Below, in pieces: positions 35,300 through 44,898 of a stretch of DNA of 64,000 nt. This stretch comes from Corynebacterium gallinarum. GTDB lineage: Bacteria > Actinomycetota > Actinomycetes > Mycobacteriales > Mycobacteriaceae. A model generated the notes under the pieces. The model did not search any database and was not told where the DNA came from. It saw nothing but the letters and a program-made list of their open reading frames with translations. How positions within the stretch are numbered: position 1 is the stretch's first letter; the number at the start of each line of letters is the position of its first letter. The stretch lies in the NCBI RefSeq assembly GCF_014837045.1, contig NZ_JACSPR010000007.1, positions 62,001 through 126,000 of the forward strand, read 5' to 3'. The translations under genes and the position numbers were made by a program.

Positions 35300-35839
35300 A
35301 TGTCCATCAAACACGCGCTCCTGGCGCTGCTTCTGGATGAACCCCGTTCCGCCAGTCAACTGCAGTCCCGGTTCGCCGACACCACCGCCGGGGTGTGGCC
35401 GCTCAACATCGGGCAGGTCTCCCAGACGCTCGGCCGACTCCAGCGGGACGGCCACATCGAATCCGCAGGCACCATCATCGGCCCCACCGGGCACAGCGCG
35501 GAGCGCTACCAGCTGACCGATACAGGCCGCGCCCTGGTGAATGACTGGTTCATCACGCCGGTGGTGCAGCCGGTGGCCGAACGCGATGAGCTGGTCACCA
35601 AGGTCACCCTCGCCCAGACCCGCCCGGAACTTGATCTGATCCACCTCCTGGACACCCAGCGCGCCTCCATCATGGAGGAGCTGCGCGCCCTCAACCGACG
35701 CACCCGCACCCTGCCGGATACCCGGACCACCGACCGCCTGCTCGTCGAAAAGCGCATCTTTGAGCTGGAGGCCCAGGCCCGCTGGCTCGACCGCATCGAA
35801 ACCCTCCACACCCCCGAAAGCGAGAACGGCCATGAATAG
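35300..35839 (+). CDS. PadR-family transcriptional regulator
   Basis: The 179-residue PadR-type repressor has a winged helix at the N-terminus (SIKHALLALLLDEPRSASQL; VWPLNIGQVSQTLGRLQRDG; AERYQLTDTGRALVNDWF) and a C-terminal coiled dimerisation helix (LVEKRIFELEAQARWLDRIE). ATG at 35300 has AAGGA 5 bases upstream. It overlaps the ABC ATPase gene by 8 bp, so repressor and transporter are made together. The protein probably senses an antimicrobial or lipid cargo of the transporter (inference from the common PadR-ABC arrangement). Confidence 0.9.
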   Translation: MSIKHALLALLLDEPRSASQLQSRFADTTAGVWPLNIGQVSQTLGRLQRDGHIESAGTIIGPTGHSAERYQLTDTGRALVNDWFITPVVQPVAERDELVTKVTLAQTRPELDLIHLLDTQRASIMEELRALNRRTRTLPDTRTTDRLLVEKRIFELEAQARWLDRIETLHTPESENGHE

Positions 35840-36506
35840 TACCCAACCCGCAGCCCTGGAACTGCAGAAGGTCTCGTGCATCTTCGGCGAAGGAGCCCGA
35901 CGCGTGGTCGCGCTGGACAGTGTCTCCCTCACGGTGGAGCCGGGTGAGCTGGTCGCTGTCATGGGGCCCTCCGGGTCGGGAAAATCCACCCTGCTCAATG
36001 TCGCCGGCCTGCTGCAGAAACCGACCTCCGGTCGGGTGCTTATCGACGGCGCCGATGTCTCACAACTCAGCCCCACCCGCGCGGCCCAGGCCCGCAGGAC
36101 CAAGGTCGGCGTGGTGTTCCAGAACTACAACCTCGTCTCCACTCTCACCGTCGGGGAAAATGTCGGCCTCCCCCTGGAACTGGATGGTGTGGATCCGCGT
36201 GAGGCCGTGGCCGAAGCTCTCGAGGAGGTCGGACTTGCCGGACTGGCTGACCGTTTCCCCGAGGAGATCTCCGGCGGCCAGGCACAACGCGTGGCCATCG
36301 CCCGGGCCCTCATCGGCCCACGTACTGTCCTGCTGGCGGATGAACCAACCGGCGCACTGGATACCAGCACCGGTGAAGAGGTCCTGCGGGTGCTGCGCTC
36401 ACGTATTGATGCCGGTGCCGCCGGTATCCTGGTGACCCACGAACCCCGCTTCGCGGCCTGGGCGGATCGCACCATCATGATGCGTGATGGGGTGATCCAG
36501 CCATGA
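35832..36506 (+). CDS. ABC transporter ATPase (MacB/LolD type)
   Basis: The 224-residue nucleotide-binding subunit pairs with the FtsX-like permease downstream. It shows Walker A MGPSGSGKSTLLN, Q-loop VGVVFQNYNLVSTL, signature ISGGQAQRVAIARAL, Walker B TVLLADEPTGALD and the switch His in LVTHEPRF. Sequence style and size fit the MacB/LolD (3.A.1.122/125) class, which works on cargo at the outer leaflet and does not pump through a channel. The ATG lies within the end of padR, and the stop overlaps the permease start as ATGA. Confidence 0.94.
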   Translation: MNSTQPAALELQKVSCIFGEGARRVVALDSVSLTVEPGELVAVMGPSGSGKSTLLNVAGLLQKPTSGRVLIDGADVSQLSPTRAAQARRTKVGVVFQNYNLVSTLTVGENVGLPLELDGVDPREAVAEALEEVGLAGLADRFPEEISGGQAQRVAIARALIGPRTVLLADEPTGALDTSTGEEVLRVLRSRIDAGAAGILVTHEPRFAAWADRTIMMRDGVIQP

Positions 36507-39067
36507 GTTCCTTTACTGCCGCCACCCGCCCGACCCGGCGCGATGTGGTGAAACACCCCTGGCGTTCACTGGCTGCCATCATCCTCATCATGATCCCAGT
36601 GGTGCTCGCGGCCATCGGCGTGATCCACGGTGGTTCCCAGTCCAGTTCCTACTTCCTGAACAATCCCCGCACCTCCGCGACGTATCTGGGTGGGGTGTGT
36701 GAACAGAATGTCAATGGCTATTTGTCCGAGTGTGAGGGTGAGCCGGATACGCAGAGTTCTGAGTATGAGTTATTGCGTCAGAACATCCCGGAGGGATTCA
36801 CCGTCGCATTGTCCCTCAGCGGCACGATCGAAGCCACTTTTGGTGACCAGTCTGCAAACCTCTACTTCACTCAGACCACAGCTGAAATGGCCCCGGAACC
36901 GGGTGAGGCATTTGTGCCCCAGCGGTTCCTGGACACCCTCGGTGCAGAGGTCGGCGACACCATCACCCTGGCCAACGGTGCCCAGGTCACTGTGTCTGCG
37001 GTGACCCCGTCTGGCACGACGGTGTTTCCCGAGCCCACGGTCACGTCCCTGGAAGACTATTCGGGTCTGGCCGATAACGATCTCTACGGCAACTACGGGG
37101 GCTCCTGGGCTATCACCGGCCCGGAGGCCTTCACCTGGGATGATGTGTTGGCACTCAACGCCGTGGGCTTCACGGTGACATCCCGTGATGTGATTGACAA
37201 TCCCCCGCCTGCGGATCAGGTGGCGTTTGAAGAACAATCTGCACCCTATTCACCCAGTTTGTGGGATTATCTCGGGTGGGCCCTCTGGTTCGTGCCCATG
37301 GCCATCATGGCCTTCCTCATCCTGATGCTCATCTCGCCGGTGTTCACCATCTCTGTTTCCCGGCAGACCCGTAACTTCGCCCTGTTGGCTTCCCAGGGGG
37401 CGACTCCCCGGCATATCCGTTGGGCAGTGCTCATGTACGGCCTGTTCGCAGGGCTGGTGGGTGCCACCCTCGGCCTGTTCCTCGGCACCGTCGGAGCGGC
37501 TGCATGGTGGTCAGCAACCTACCCGGCCTGGCCCGTGGTCATCGACTGGCACTGGCTGCTGCTGGTGTGGGGGCTGGCGGTGGTCGGCTCCACGGCTGCT
37601 GCCTTCCTGCCGGCCTTCATCGCTGGACGCTCCAGCATCATCCGGGGTGTGCAGGGCGGTGAGGCAGACCGCATCATGCGTTGGCGGAAATGGATGACGA
37701 TCGGGCCGGTGTCGCTGGTGATCCTGGGACTGATGTTTTTGTACCTTCAGCTCACCGATGACGCAGGTTCTCCGCAGATCTATTCCGACAGTGTCTATGT
37801 CCCGTGGCGGGAGGCCCTGCGTAGCTTCGGAACACTCTTCGCGGTTATTGCAGTGGTGGCTTCCGCACCCATGATGGTGTGGTTGCTGGGTCACCTGAAG
37901 GGCGCACTCGCAGTGCGGCTGGCCGCCCGCGATCTGTTGCGCCAGTCCATGAGATCCATCCCGGCTGTTGCGGCCCTGGCCGGTGTCATCTTCATCGCCA
38001 CCACCCTGATGGTGTCTGCCGGTGCAGAGTCGGAGAAATCCACTGCGGCTACGGACTCCGTCTACCCGCAGGGCACTATGTTTCTCTCGCTGGATAATGG
38101 CATTGAATCCGATCTGGATGCCGCGGTGGCCCAGGTAGATGCGCAACTTGATGGTGTTCAGCGCATCGATGTCTACGGGCACCGCGATCTGGATACCTGG
38201 CTGGAGGCTGATGGCTTTACTTTCGGCTACTCAGGTGACCGCGACTGGGTTTATCCCATCAGTGATTCCCTCGGTGGCACCATCAGCATCGCATCACCGG
38301 AACTGATGGACTTCTTCAATGTGGATGACGCTGATCTGGGCGGGCGGGCAGTTCTGATATCTTCCCTGGATGAACAGGTGCAGGATATAAGACTGCAGGT
38401 GAATAGGTACGACAACCGCAGCTACGACACTGAGGTTATCGCTTCCACTCTGGTGGATACCCGCCCGGTTCTGCCTCCCCTCGCCGGTGACCGTCTAGTC
38501 ACCGAGGAGGCTTTTGCTGACCTGGGTCTGGAACGCAGTTATCTGGGTGCGGTGCTGGTGCACGGCGAGCCAATCAACAGCAGTGATACCCAGGAAATCC
38601 AGGATTTCTTCCGGGATACCGCCGGTGTGGGTCTGAGTTTCCCCACCTGGAATTCGGATCAGAATCGGGACAGTCTGCTATGGGCTGCCGCCATCACAGG
38701 GCTGATGATCGCGGTGATGGCACTGGTGCTGGCCCTGTCTTCCCAGCAGATCCGTCGACAGCGGATCGTGCTGGAGGCCGTGGGTGCCGCACCGACCCTG
38801 AGCAGGTGGTCCAATGCCCTTTTCGGTGCGCTGTGTGCCCTCGGCGCAGCCCTGCTGGGACTGATCACCGGCCATGTCGGGGCTGCCCTCACGGGATCAT
38901 TGTCCCAGGTCAATGAGGACGGGGTGACCACCTTCTATGGCTCACTCCAGTTCATCGAACCGCTCTGGCCGATGATCCTGGGCACCCTGGTGATCGCCCC
39001 GCTGATCACCGCTGCCATTGGGTGGGCGTTCACCCCGACGGTGGAACTGTCGGAATATCGGGACTAG
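36503..39067 (+). CDS. FtsX-like ABC transporter permease
   Basis: The 854-residue permease has one N-terminal helix (SLAAIILIMIPVVLAAIGVI), a ~210-residue extracytoplasmic domain, a block of helices (LWFVPMAIMAFLILMLISPV; LMYGLFAGLVGATLGLFLG; WLLLVWGLAVVGSTAAAFLP), a second large external domain and a final helix group (LLWAAAITGLMIAVMALVLA; LFGALCALGAALLGLITGHV). This is the double FtsX-domain plan of MacB-type permeases fused in one chain. Codon use has more T/A at third positions in parts of the external domains than neighbouring genes. Its end overlaps convergent pcrA by 4 bp. The cargo is unknown; peptide antibiotic resistance is a common role for PadR-linked systems. Confidence 0.88.
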   Translation: MSSFTAATRPTRRDVVKHPWRSLAAIILIMIPVVLAAIGVIHGGSQSSSYFLNNPRTSATYLGGVCEQNVNGYLSECEGEPDTQSSEYELLRQNIPEGFTVALSLSGTIEATFGDQSANLYFTQTTAEMAPEPGEAFVPQRFLDTLGAEVGDTITLANGAQVTVSAVTPSGTTVFPEPTVTSLEDYSGLADNDLYGNYGGSWAITGPEAFTWDDVLALNAVGFTVTSRDVIDNPPPADQVAFEEQSAPYSPSLWDYLGWALWFVPMAIMAFLILMLISPVFTISVSRQTRNFALLASQGATPRHIRWAVLMYGLFAGLVGATLGLFLGTVGAAAWWSATYPAWPVVIDWHWLLLVWGLAVVGSTAAAFLPAFIAGRSSIIRGVQGGEADRIMRWRKWMTIGPVSLVILGLMFLYLQLTDDAGSPQIYSDSVYVPWREALRSFGTLFAVIAVVASAPMMVWLLGHLKGALAVRLAARDLLRQSMRSIPAVAALAGVIFIATTLMVSAGAESEKSTAATDSVYPQGTMFLSLDNGIESDLDAAVAQVDAQLDGVQRIDVYGHRDLDTWLEADGFTFGYSGDRDWVYPISDSLGGTISIASPELMDFFNVDDADLGGRAVLISSLDEQVQDIRLQVNRYDNRSYDTEVIASTLVDTRPVLPPLAGDRLVTEEAFADLGLERSYLGAVLVHGEPINSSDTQEIQDFFRDTAGVGLSFPTWNSDQNRDSLLWAAAITGLMIAVMALVLALSSQQIRRQRIVLEAVGAAPTLSRWSNALFGALCALGAALLGLITGHVGAALTGSLSQVNEDGVTTFYGSLQFIEPLWPMILGTLVIAPLITAAIGWAFTPTVELSEYRD

Positions 39068-41496
39068 AGCTTCTCCATCGGCACGCCACCGATGAGCATG
39101 AGGCGCACCTTGCCGGCGGAACCGAAGTCGATGGTCACCGTCGCCCTCGGCCCGCTGCCATCGGCGGCGAGGACGGTACCCAGTCCGTACTTGTCATGAT
39201 TGACGCGGTCGCCGACAGCCAGATCCAGCTCCTTGTTCCGGGTCATCTTGGTGGGGATGCTCGGACGGCTCGGGGTGGTCTTCCTGGTTTGGGCCCCGTA
39301 TCCACCGGAGGAATAACCACCACCATAGGACGAACCTGAGGGTGCCCACGCTGATCCGAAGGAGTTGGTGGGTTCCTCCCGGCGCCACTCGATGAGGCCC
39401 TCAGGAACCTCCTGCAGGAAGCGGGAGGCCGGGTTGGTCACCGGGTTACCCCACGAGCTGCGCAGCATCGCCCGGGTGACGTAGAGCCGCTGGCGGGCAC
39501 GGGTGATACCCACGTACGCCAGGCGACGTTCCTCCGCCAGTTCCTTGGCATCACCGAGCGAGCGCAGATGCGGGAACTGCCCGTCCTCCCAACCGGTGAG
39601 GAACACCACCGGGAACTCGAGCCCCTTGGCGGTGTGCAGGGTCATGAGCGTGACCACGCCCTGTTCGTTGTCGGGGATCTGATCGGCATCCGCGACCAGC
39701 GAGACCCGTTCCAGGAAGGCCTGGAGGCTGCCCGGTATGGGTTCGCTGTCATCCAGCTCCGGTTCGCTGCCGTCCATGGTGTCATAGGCCATGCGGTTGG
39801 CGGCATCGGAGGAGAACTCCCGGGCCACCGAGACCAGCTCGTTGAGGTTATCCAGGCGCGCACCGTCCTGGGGATCGTTGGAAGCCTCCAGTTCGGCCTT
39901 GTACCCGGTGATATCCAGGATGCGGCTGATCACCTGGCCGATGTCGGGCATGCCCGTGACCTCGTTGACCATGGAGGGCAGTTCGGCGCGCAGCGTGTCC
40001 ATCAGTTCATTGAACTTCGCCACCGCATTGCGGCCACGCCCCCCGAGCAGCTCCACGTTGCCGGCGGCGGCGTCGACAAGCGCCTGGCCGAAACCGATGC
40101 GGTTGTTCTCGGCGTGCAGGGCCACGAACGCCTGGGCGCGGTCACCGATGCCGCGTTTCGGGGTGTTGATGATCCGGCGCAGGTTGACGGTGTCCTCCGG
40201 GTTCTCCAGGACCCGCAGGTAGGCGATGATGTCACGGATCTCCTTGCGCTCATAGAATTTGGTGCCACCGACCACCTTGTAGGGCACACCCGTGCGGATG
40301 AACACCTCCTCCAGCGCGCGGGAGGAGTTGTTGGTGCGGTACATGATCGCCATGTCCGAGTAACTCAGGCCGCGGTCCGCCAGCTCGTCGATCTCCGAGG
40401 CAATGAATCGGGCCTCATCATGTTCATTGTCGGCGACATACCCGATGATCTTCTCGCCCTCCCCCAGGGCTGTCCACAGGTTCTTCGGCCGGCGGTTCTC
40501 GTTCTGGGAGATCACCGCATTGGCTGCCGAGAGGATGGTCTGGGTGGAACGGTAATTCTGTTCCAGGAGGATGGTGCGCGCATCGGTGAAGTCGCGCTCG
40601 AACTCCTCGATGTTGCGGATGGTCGCACCACGGAAGGCGTAGATCGACTGATCGGAATCACCCACCACACACAGTTCGGCGGGATCCTGGTCCGGGCGGC
40701 CCACCAGGGTGGCGATCAGCTGGTACTGCGCGTGGTTGGTGTCCTGGTACTCGTCGATGAGCACATGGCGGAAACGACGACGGTAGTGATCCGCCACCTG
40801 CGGGTGCTCGGTGAAGATGCGCACAACCTCACCGATGAGGTCATCGAAGTCGACGGCGTTGGCGCGACGCAGACGCTGCTGGTATTCCACATACACCCGT
40901 GCGACAACCGTCTCGAAGGGGTTGTGGGTGCGCTCGGCATCGGCGAGTGCCTCCGATGGGGTGATCAACTCATTCTTCAGATTGGAGATCGCCGAGGCCA
41001 GGGTGCGGGCGGAGAACTTCTTGATGTCCAGCTCCAGATCCTTGGCGATCATGGTGAGCAGACGGCGCGAGTCATCCGAATCATAGATGGTGAAATTGGT
41101 GTTCAGGCCCTGCACCAGCTGTGCCTGCTGACGCAGGATGCGCACACACACCGAGTGGAAGGTGGCCACCCACATCCGCTGCGCAACCGGCCCCACCAGA
41201 TCGGCCACGCGCTCACGCATCTCCGCGGCCGCCTTGTTGGTGAAGGTGATGGCCAGGATCTGCTGGGGGTGCACACCCCGGTATCTCATCAGGTAGGCGA
41301 TGCGGCGGGTGAGCACCGCGGTTTTACCCGAACCTGCACCGGCCACGATGAGCAGTGGCGAACCAATGTGTTCGACGGCGGCCTTCTGCTGTTCATTGAG
41401 TCCGGAGGTCAGCTCAGCTCCGGCACCGGCACCCGCGTCCGGGGTCACACCGGCGGCGGAGGGGTTCTGGGCAAAGGGATTGTGTGCAGTATTCAT
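39064..41496 (-). CDS. pcrA: ATP-dependent DNA helicase PcrA/UvrD
   Basis: This superfamily 1A helicase (about 810 residues) acts in nucleotide excision repair and replication fork clearing. Motif I is LLIVAGAGSGKTAVLTRR near residue 48, motif Ia LAITFTNKAAAEMRERV, motif II LIDEYQDTNHAQYQL, motif III VVGDSDQSIYAFRGA, motif IV ILLEQNYRSTQTILSAAN, and motif V/VI VTLMTLHTAKGLEFP and YVGITRARQRLYV. A C-terminal tail with a Tudor-like part (VGDRVNHDKYGLGTVLAADG), known from PcrA as an RNA polymerase contact, is present. ATG at 41496 has GGAGG 4 bases upstream; the GTG three bases earlier is too close to it. Confidence 0.96.
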   Translation of the reverse strand: MNTAHNPFAQNPSAAGVTPDAGAGAGAELTSGLNEQQKAAVEHIGSPLLIVAGAGSGKTAVLTRRIAYLMRYRGVHPQQILAITFTNKAAAEMRERVADLVGPVAQRMWVATFHSVCVRILRQQAQLVQGLNTNFTIYDSDDSRRLLTMIAKDLELDIKKFSARTLASAISNLKNELITPSEALADAERTHNPFETVVARVYVEYQQRLRRANAVDFDDLIGEVVRIFTEHPQVADHYRRRFRHVLIDEYQDTNHAQYQLIATLVGRPDQDPAELCVVGDSDQSIYAFRGATIRNIEEFERDFTDARTILLEQNYRSTQTILSAANAVISQNENRRPKNLWTALGEGEKIIGYVADNEHDEARFIASEIDELADRGLSYSDMAIMYRTNNSSRALEEVFIRTGVPYKVVGGTKFYERKEIRDIIAYLRVLENPEDTVNLRRIINTPKRGIGDRAQAFVALHAENNRIGFGQALVDAAAGNVELLGGRGRNAVAKFNELMDTLRAELPSMVNEVTGMPDIGQVISRILDITGYKAELEASNDPQDGARLDNLNELVSVAREFSSDAANRMAYDTMDGSEPELDDSEPIPGSLQAFLERVSLVADADQIPDNEQGVVTLMTLHTAKGLEFPVVFLTGWEDGQFPHLRSLGDAKELAEERRLAYVGITRARQRLYVTRAMLRSSWGNPVTNPASRFLQEVPEGLIEWRREEPTNSFGSAWAPSGSSYGGGYSSGGYGAQTRKTTPSRPSIPTKMTRNKELDLAVGDRVNHDKYGLGTVLAADGSGPRATVTIDFGSAGKVRLMLIGGVPMEKL

Positions 41497-41587
41497 CACC
41501 CCTCCAACGTACTAGGTGGGGTGGACACCACCACCCCAGCGGTGGTCAGGGTCATGGATTTATCGGGGCCATGGCAGAATAGTTCCC

Positions 41588-41890
41588 ATGACTAATGCGG
41601 ATGAGAACTTCGATATCAGAATGCCGTCAGGCACCGACGACCCCCTCTCTGATGCGGAGATCCAGAAGTACCGTGAGGAGATCGACCGTCTCAACCGTGA
41701 GATCCTCGATGCGGTGAAACGTCGCACCAAAATTGCTCAGGCCATCGGCAAGACCCGTATGGAATCAGGGGGTACCCGTCTGGTGCACACCCGTGAGGTG
41801 GCCATCATCAACCAGTTCCGTGATGAGATCGGTGAGGAAGGCCCGGCCCTGGCCGCCATTCTGCTGCGCATGGGCCGCGGAAAGCTGTAG
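41588..41890 (+). CDS. csm: Chorismate mutase, AroQ-delta type
   Basis: The 100-residue all-helical enzyme converts chorismate to prephenate at the branch to Phe and Tyr. The AroQ signature is visible: REEIDRLNREILDAVKRRTK (catalytic Arg), IAQAIGKTRMESGG (catalytic Lys/Arg) and HTREVAIINQF. The small size and the C-terminal RMGRGKL match the corynebacterial/mycobacterial type that is weakly active alone and activated by complex formation with DAHP synthase. A -10-like CAGAAT sits 7 bases before the ATG, suggesting a leaderless transcript. The gene lies between divergent pcrA and the baeRF gene. Confidence 0.95.
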   Translation: MTNADENFDIRMPSGTDDPLSDAEIQKYREEIDRLNREILDAVKRRTKIAQAIGKTRMESGGTRLVHTREVAIINQFRDEIGEEGPALAAILLRMGRGKL

Positions 41891-41961
41891 AACAGCCCCC
41901 TGTGATGCCGGGTGGCGACAAAACTATGTCGTGACGCTGATCACTTAGGTAGGGTCAGGTT

Positions 41962-43050
41962 ATGGATACCCGAAACATCATCAAGCACTCTGATCCGATC
42001 CGACATGATGACCTGCGGAGCCTGGCCAAGCAGTCGGGCCCCACCGTGTCCTTCGTGATTCCAACCCACCGCGGTGGTGCTGAGAAATTCACCGACTCCC
42101 AGCGGTTGCGTCCCCTGATGGAGGAGGCCCGTGAAATCCTGGCCCAGCAGTACCCGGATGTTGATGCCGACGCTCTTTTGAAGCCTGTGGTCACCCTGAT
42201 CAAGGACGAAGCCTTCTGGCTGACCCAGTGCGATGGCCTGGCCATCTTCGCCACGCCGGAGGGAACCCGCCATTTCCGCCTGGACCACAGTTTCACCCCC
42301 CAGGTCACCGTCGGTGATCACCCCAACCTGCGCCCCGTCCTGTCGCTGGTCACCAATGATCTGGAGTTCCTCCTGCTGGCCCTGAGCCAGAACAAGGTGC
42401 GTCTCTTCGCCGCGGACCGTGCCACCATCACCCCACTGCCCCTGGAGGACATCCCCGGTTCAGCCGAGGAGGTCAAGGGCGCTGCGGTCAATGAGCCACG
42501 GATCCAGCACCAGACGTCCCACGGCGCCGGCCCTGCACACGGCACCGGCCCCCGTGAACACAATGTGCTCAGCGGTTTCCTCCAGAACGTGGGCAAGAAC
42601 GTGGAGAAGCGTTTCACCAACGACAAACGCCCCATGGTCCTGGCCGCGGTGGATGAGCACCAGGGTGCCCTGAGGGACCAGTTCAAGACCGTCACCCTGT
42701 TGGACTCCATCGTCTCCGGCAACCCGGACCGCGTGAGTGAGCTGGATCTGCATGCCGCGGCGTGGCCGCTGGTGAAGGAGGAATCCATCCGCAGGCACGA
42801 CCACCTCGTCGACCGTCTCTCGGAGGCACTCGGCACCGGCCTGGCCACCAATGATCCCGAGCTGATCATGACCGAGTCCATGACCGGCCGTGTCGAGACC
42901 CTCATCCTCGCCGATCGTGCGCTGGAGAACCACCCGCGCAGCGTGGAGCTTGATGCCGCGATCTCCAACACCCTCATCAACAGCGGTCGGGTCGACACCG
43001 TTCCCGAGTTGCCCGGCAACCATGCGGCAGGCGCCATCTTCCGCCACTAG
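41962..43050 (+). CDS. baeRF-family protein (bacterial eRF1-like fold)
   Basis: The 362-residue soluble protein fits the bacterial archaeo-eukaryotic release factor (baeRF family 3) group. An N-terminal part with TVSFVIPTHRGGAEKFTDSQ is followed by LFAADRATITPLPLEDIPGS, a His/Gly-rich linker near residue 180 (HQTSHGAGPAHGTGPREH) and a C-terminal half with RPMVLAAVDEHQGALRDQF and DAAISNTLINSGRVDTVPEL. Proteins of this group resemble eRF1/Pelota central and C-terminal domains and have been proposed to act on stalled ribosomes or tRNA, but no function is established for this family. TAGGGT lies 6 bases before the ATG, with no ribosome binding site. A hairpin terminator follows. Confidence 0.7.
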   Translation: MDTRNIIKHSDPIRHDDLRSLAKQSGPTVSFVIPTHRGGAEKFTDSQRLRPLMEEAREILAQQYPDVDADALLKPVVTLIKDEAFWLTQCDGLAIFATPEGTRHFRLDHSFTPQVTVGDHPNLRPVLSLVTNDLEFLLLALSQNKVRLFAADRATITPLPLEDIPGSAEEVKGAAVNEPRIQHQTSHGAGPAHGTGPREHNVLSGFLQNVGKNVEKRFTNDKRPMVLAAVDEHQGALRDQFKTVTLLDSIVSGNPDRVSELDLHAAAWPLVKEESIRRHDHLVDRLSEALGTGLATNDPELIMTESMTGRVETLILADRALENHPRSVELDAAISNTLINSGRVDTVPELPGNHAAGAIFRH

Positions 43051-43081
43051 CTGCCAGCCCGCAACGCCAGCCCACAGCACC

Positions 43082-43115
43082 AGCCCACCCCAGTTCACGA
43101 TTTCCGGGGTGGGCT
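43082..43115 (+). terminator. Hairpin after the baeRF gene
   Basis: AGCCCACCCC (43082-43091) pairs perfectly with GGGGTGGGCT (43106-43115). The following bases are not T-rich, so termination may be weak. Confidence 0.65.
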
Positions 43116-43246
43116 GTCGCGCGTCGTCACGCTCCCGCCGGGGACGGTGGGGCGGGGAACTGGCTCGCTCTAACCCTGCGCAGCCACCGTGATCCGCGCT
43201 AACCTGACAGGTATCCCCTTTACCCCCGTCTCACCGAGGAGTTTTC

Positions 43247-44875
43247 ATGGCGAACGACATCACGACCACCGCGGCCTGGCAATCACTGACCGAACGGCAT
43301 GAGGCCTTCCAGGGCACCACCCTGCGTGAACTCTTCCAGGACGGAGGGCGGGCGGAGAAGCTGACCTTCGACGCGGCCGGTCTGCGGGTGGACCTGTCCA
43401 AGAACCTGCTTGACGACGCCATCCTCACCGACCTCATCTCACTCGCCGAGCAGTCCGGCCTCAAGGACCGCATCGAGGCCATGTTCCGTGGCGAGCACAT
43501 CAACAACACCGAGGACCGCGCCGTCCTCCACACCGCGCTTCGTCTCCCGGTCGAGGAACACCTCGAGGTCGACGGTCAGGATGTCGCCGCCGATGTCCAC
43601 GAGGTCCTGGGGCGTATGCGTGACTTCGCCACCGCGCTGCGCTCCGGTGCGTGGCTCGGTTACACCGGGCGGACCATTAAGAAGGTCGTCAACATCGGTA
43701 TCGGCGGATCCGACCTGGGTCCGGCCATGGCCACCAAGGCCCTGCGTGCCTACGCCACCGCCGGCATCACCGCGGAGTTCGTCTCAAACGTCGACCCGGC
43801 CGACATGGTCTCCGTCCTGGAGGACCTGGATGCCGAATCCACCCTGTTTGTCATCGCCTCCAAGACCTTCACCACCCAGGAGACCCTGGCCAACGCCAAC
43901 GCCGCCAAGAACTGGCTCATCGAACAGCTCGGTTCCGAGGAGGCTGTGTCCAAGCACTTCGTGGCCGTGTCCACCAACGCCGAGAAGGTCACCGCCTTCG
44001 GCATCGACCCGGAGAACATGTTCGGGTTCTGGGACTGGGTGGGCGGCCGCTACTCCGTGGACTCCGCGGTCGGCCTGTCCCTCATGGCGGTCATCGGCCC
44101 GCGTGACTTCATGCGTTTCCTCGGTGGTTTCCGTGCCATGGATGAGCACTTCCGTGACACCGACTTCGCCGGAAACGTCCCGGTCCTCATGGCGCTGCTG
44201 GGTGTCTGGTACACCGACTTCCTCGGCGCGGAGACCCACGCGGTGCTCCCCTACTCCGAGGATCTCTCCCGGTTCGCCGCCTACCTCCAGCAGCTGACCA
44301 TGGAATCCAACGGCAAGTCCGTGCGTCGCGACGGTTCCCCCGTGACCACCGGCACCGGCGAGATCTACTGGGGTGAGCCCGGCACCAACGGCCAGCACGC
44401 CTTCTTCCAGCTCATCCACCAGGGCACCCGCCTCATCCCGGCGGATTTCATCGGTTTCGCCCGCCCGAAGCAGGATCTGCCCGCCGGTGAGAAATCCATG
44501 CACGATCTGCTCATGAGCAACTTCTTCGCCCAGACCAAGGTGCTGGCCTTCGGCAAGACCGCCGAGGAGATCACCGCGGAGGGTGTGGCCGCCGACCTGG
44601 TTAACCACAAGATCATGCCGGGCAATCGTCCCACCACCACCATCCTCGCCGAGGAACTCACCCCGGCGGTGCTCGGTGCCCTGATTGCGCTCTACGAGCA
44701 CATTGTCTTCGTCCAGGGTGTCATCTGGGACATCAACTCCTTCGACCAGTGGGGCGTGGAGCTGGGCAAACAGCAGGCCAGCGACCTGGCACCGGCCGTG
44801 TCCGGTGACGTGGAGGTCGACTCGGGTGACTCCTCCACCGACGCGCTGATCAGGTGGTACCGCACAAACCGATAG
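43247..44875 (+). CDS. pgi: Glucose-6-phosphate isomerase
   Basis: Pgi interconverts glucose-6-phosphate and fructose-6-phosphate at the entry to glycolysis. The 542-residue protein carries both family signatures, [20 protein letters not shown] near residue 265 and the C-terminal [19 protein letters not shown]. It also has [19 protein letters not shown] and the catalytic region [15 protein letters not shown]. Start and length are normal for the corynebacterial protein; GAGGAG lies 5-6 bases before the ATG. Confidence 0.98.
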   Translation: MANDITTTAAWQSLTERHEAFQGTTLRELFQDGGRAEKLTFDAAGLRVDLSKNLLDDAILTDLISLAEQSGLKDRIEAMFRGEHINNTEDRAVLHTALRLPVEEHLEVDGQDVAADVHEVLGRMRDFATALRSGAWLGYTGRTIKKVVNIGIGGSDLGPAMATKALRAYATAGITAEFVSNVDPADMVSVLEDLDAESTLFVIASKTFTTQETLANANAAKNWLIEQLGSEEAVSKHFVAVSTNAEKVTAFGIDPENMFGFWDWVGGRYSVDSAVGLSLMAVIGPRDFMRFLGGFRAMDEHFRDTDFAGNVPVLMALLGVWYTDFLGAETHAVLPYSEDLSRFAAYLQQLTMESNGKSVRRDGSPVTTGTGEIYWGEPGTNGQHAFFQLIHQGTRLIPADFIGFARPKQDLPAGEKSMHDLLMSNFFAQTKVLAFGKTAEEITAEGVAADLVNHKIMPGNRPTTTILAEELTPAVLGALIALYEHIVFVQGVIWDINSFDQWGVELGKQQASDLAPAVSGDVEVDSGDSSTDALIRWYRTNR

Positions 44876-44898
44876 GTAATCCCTTACGATCGGAGGGT

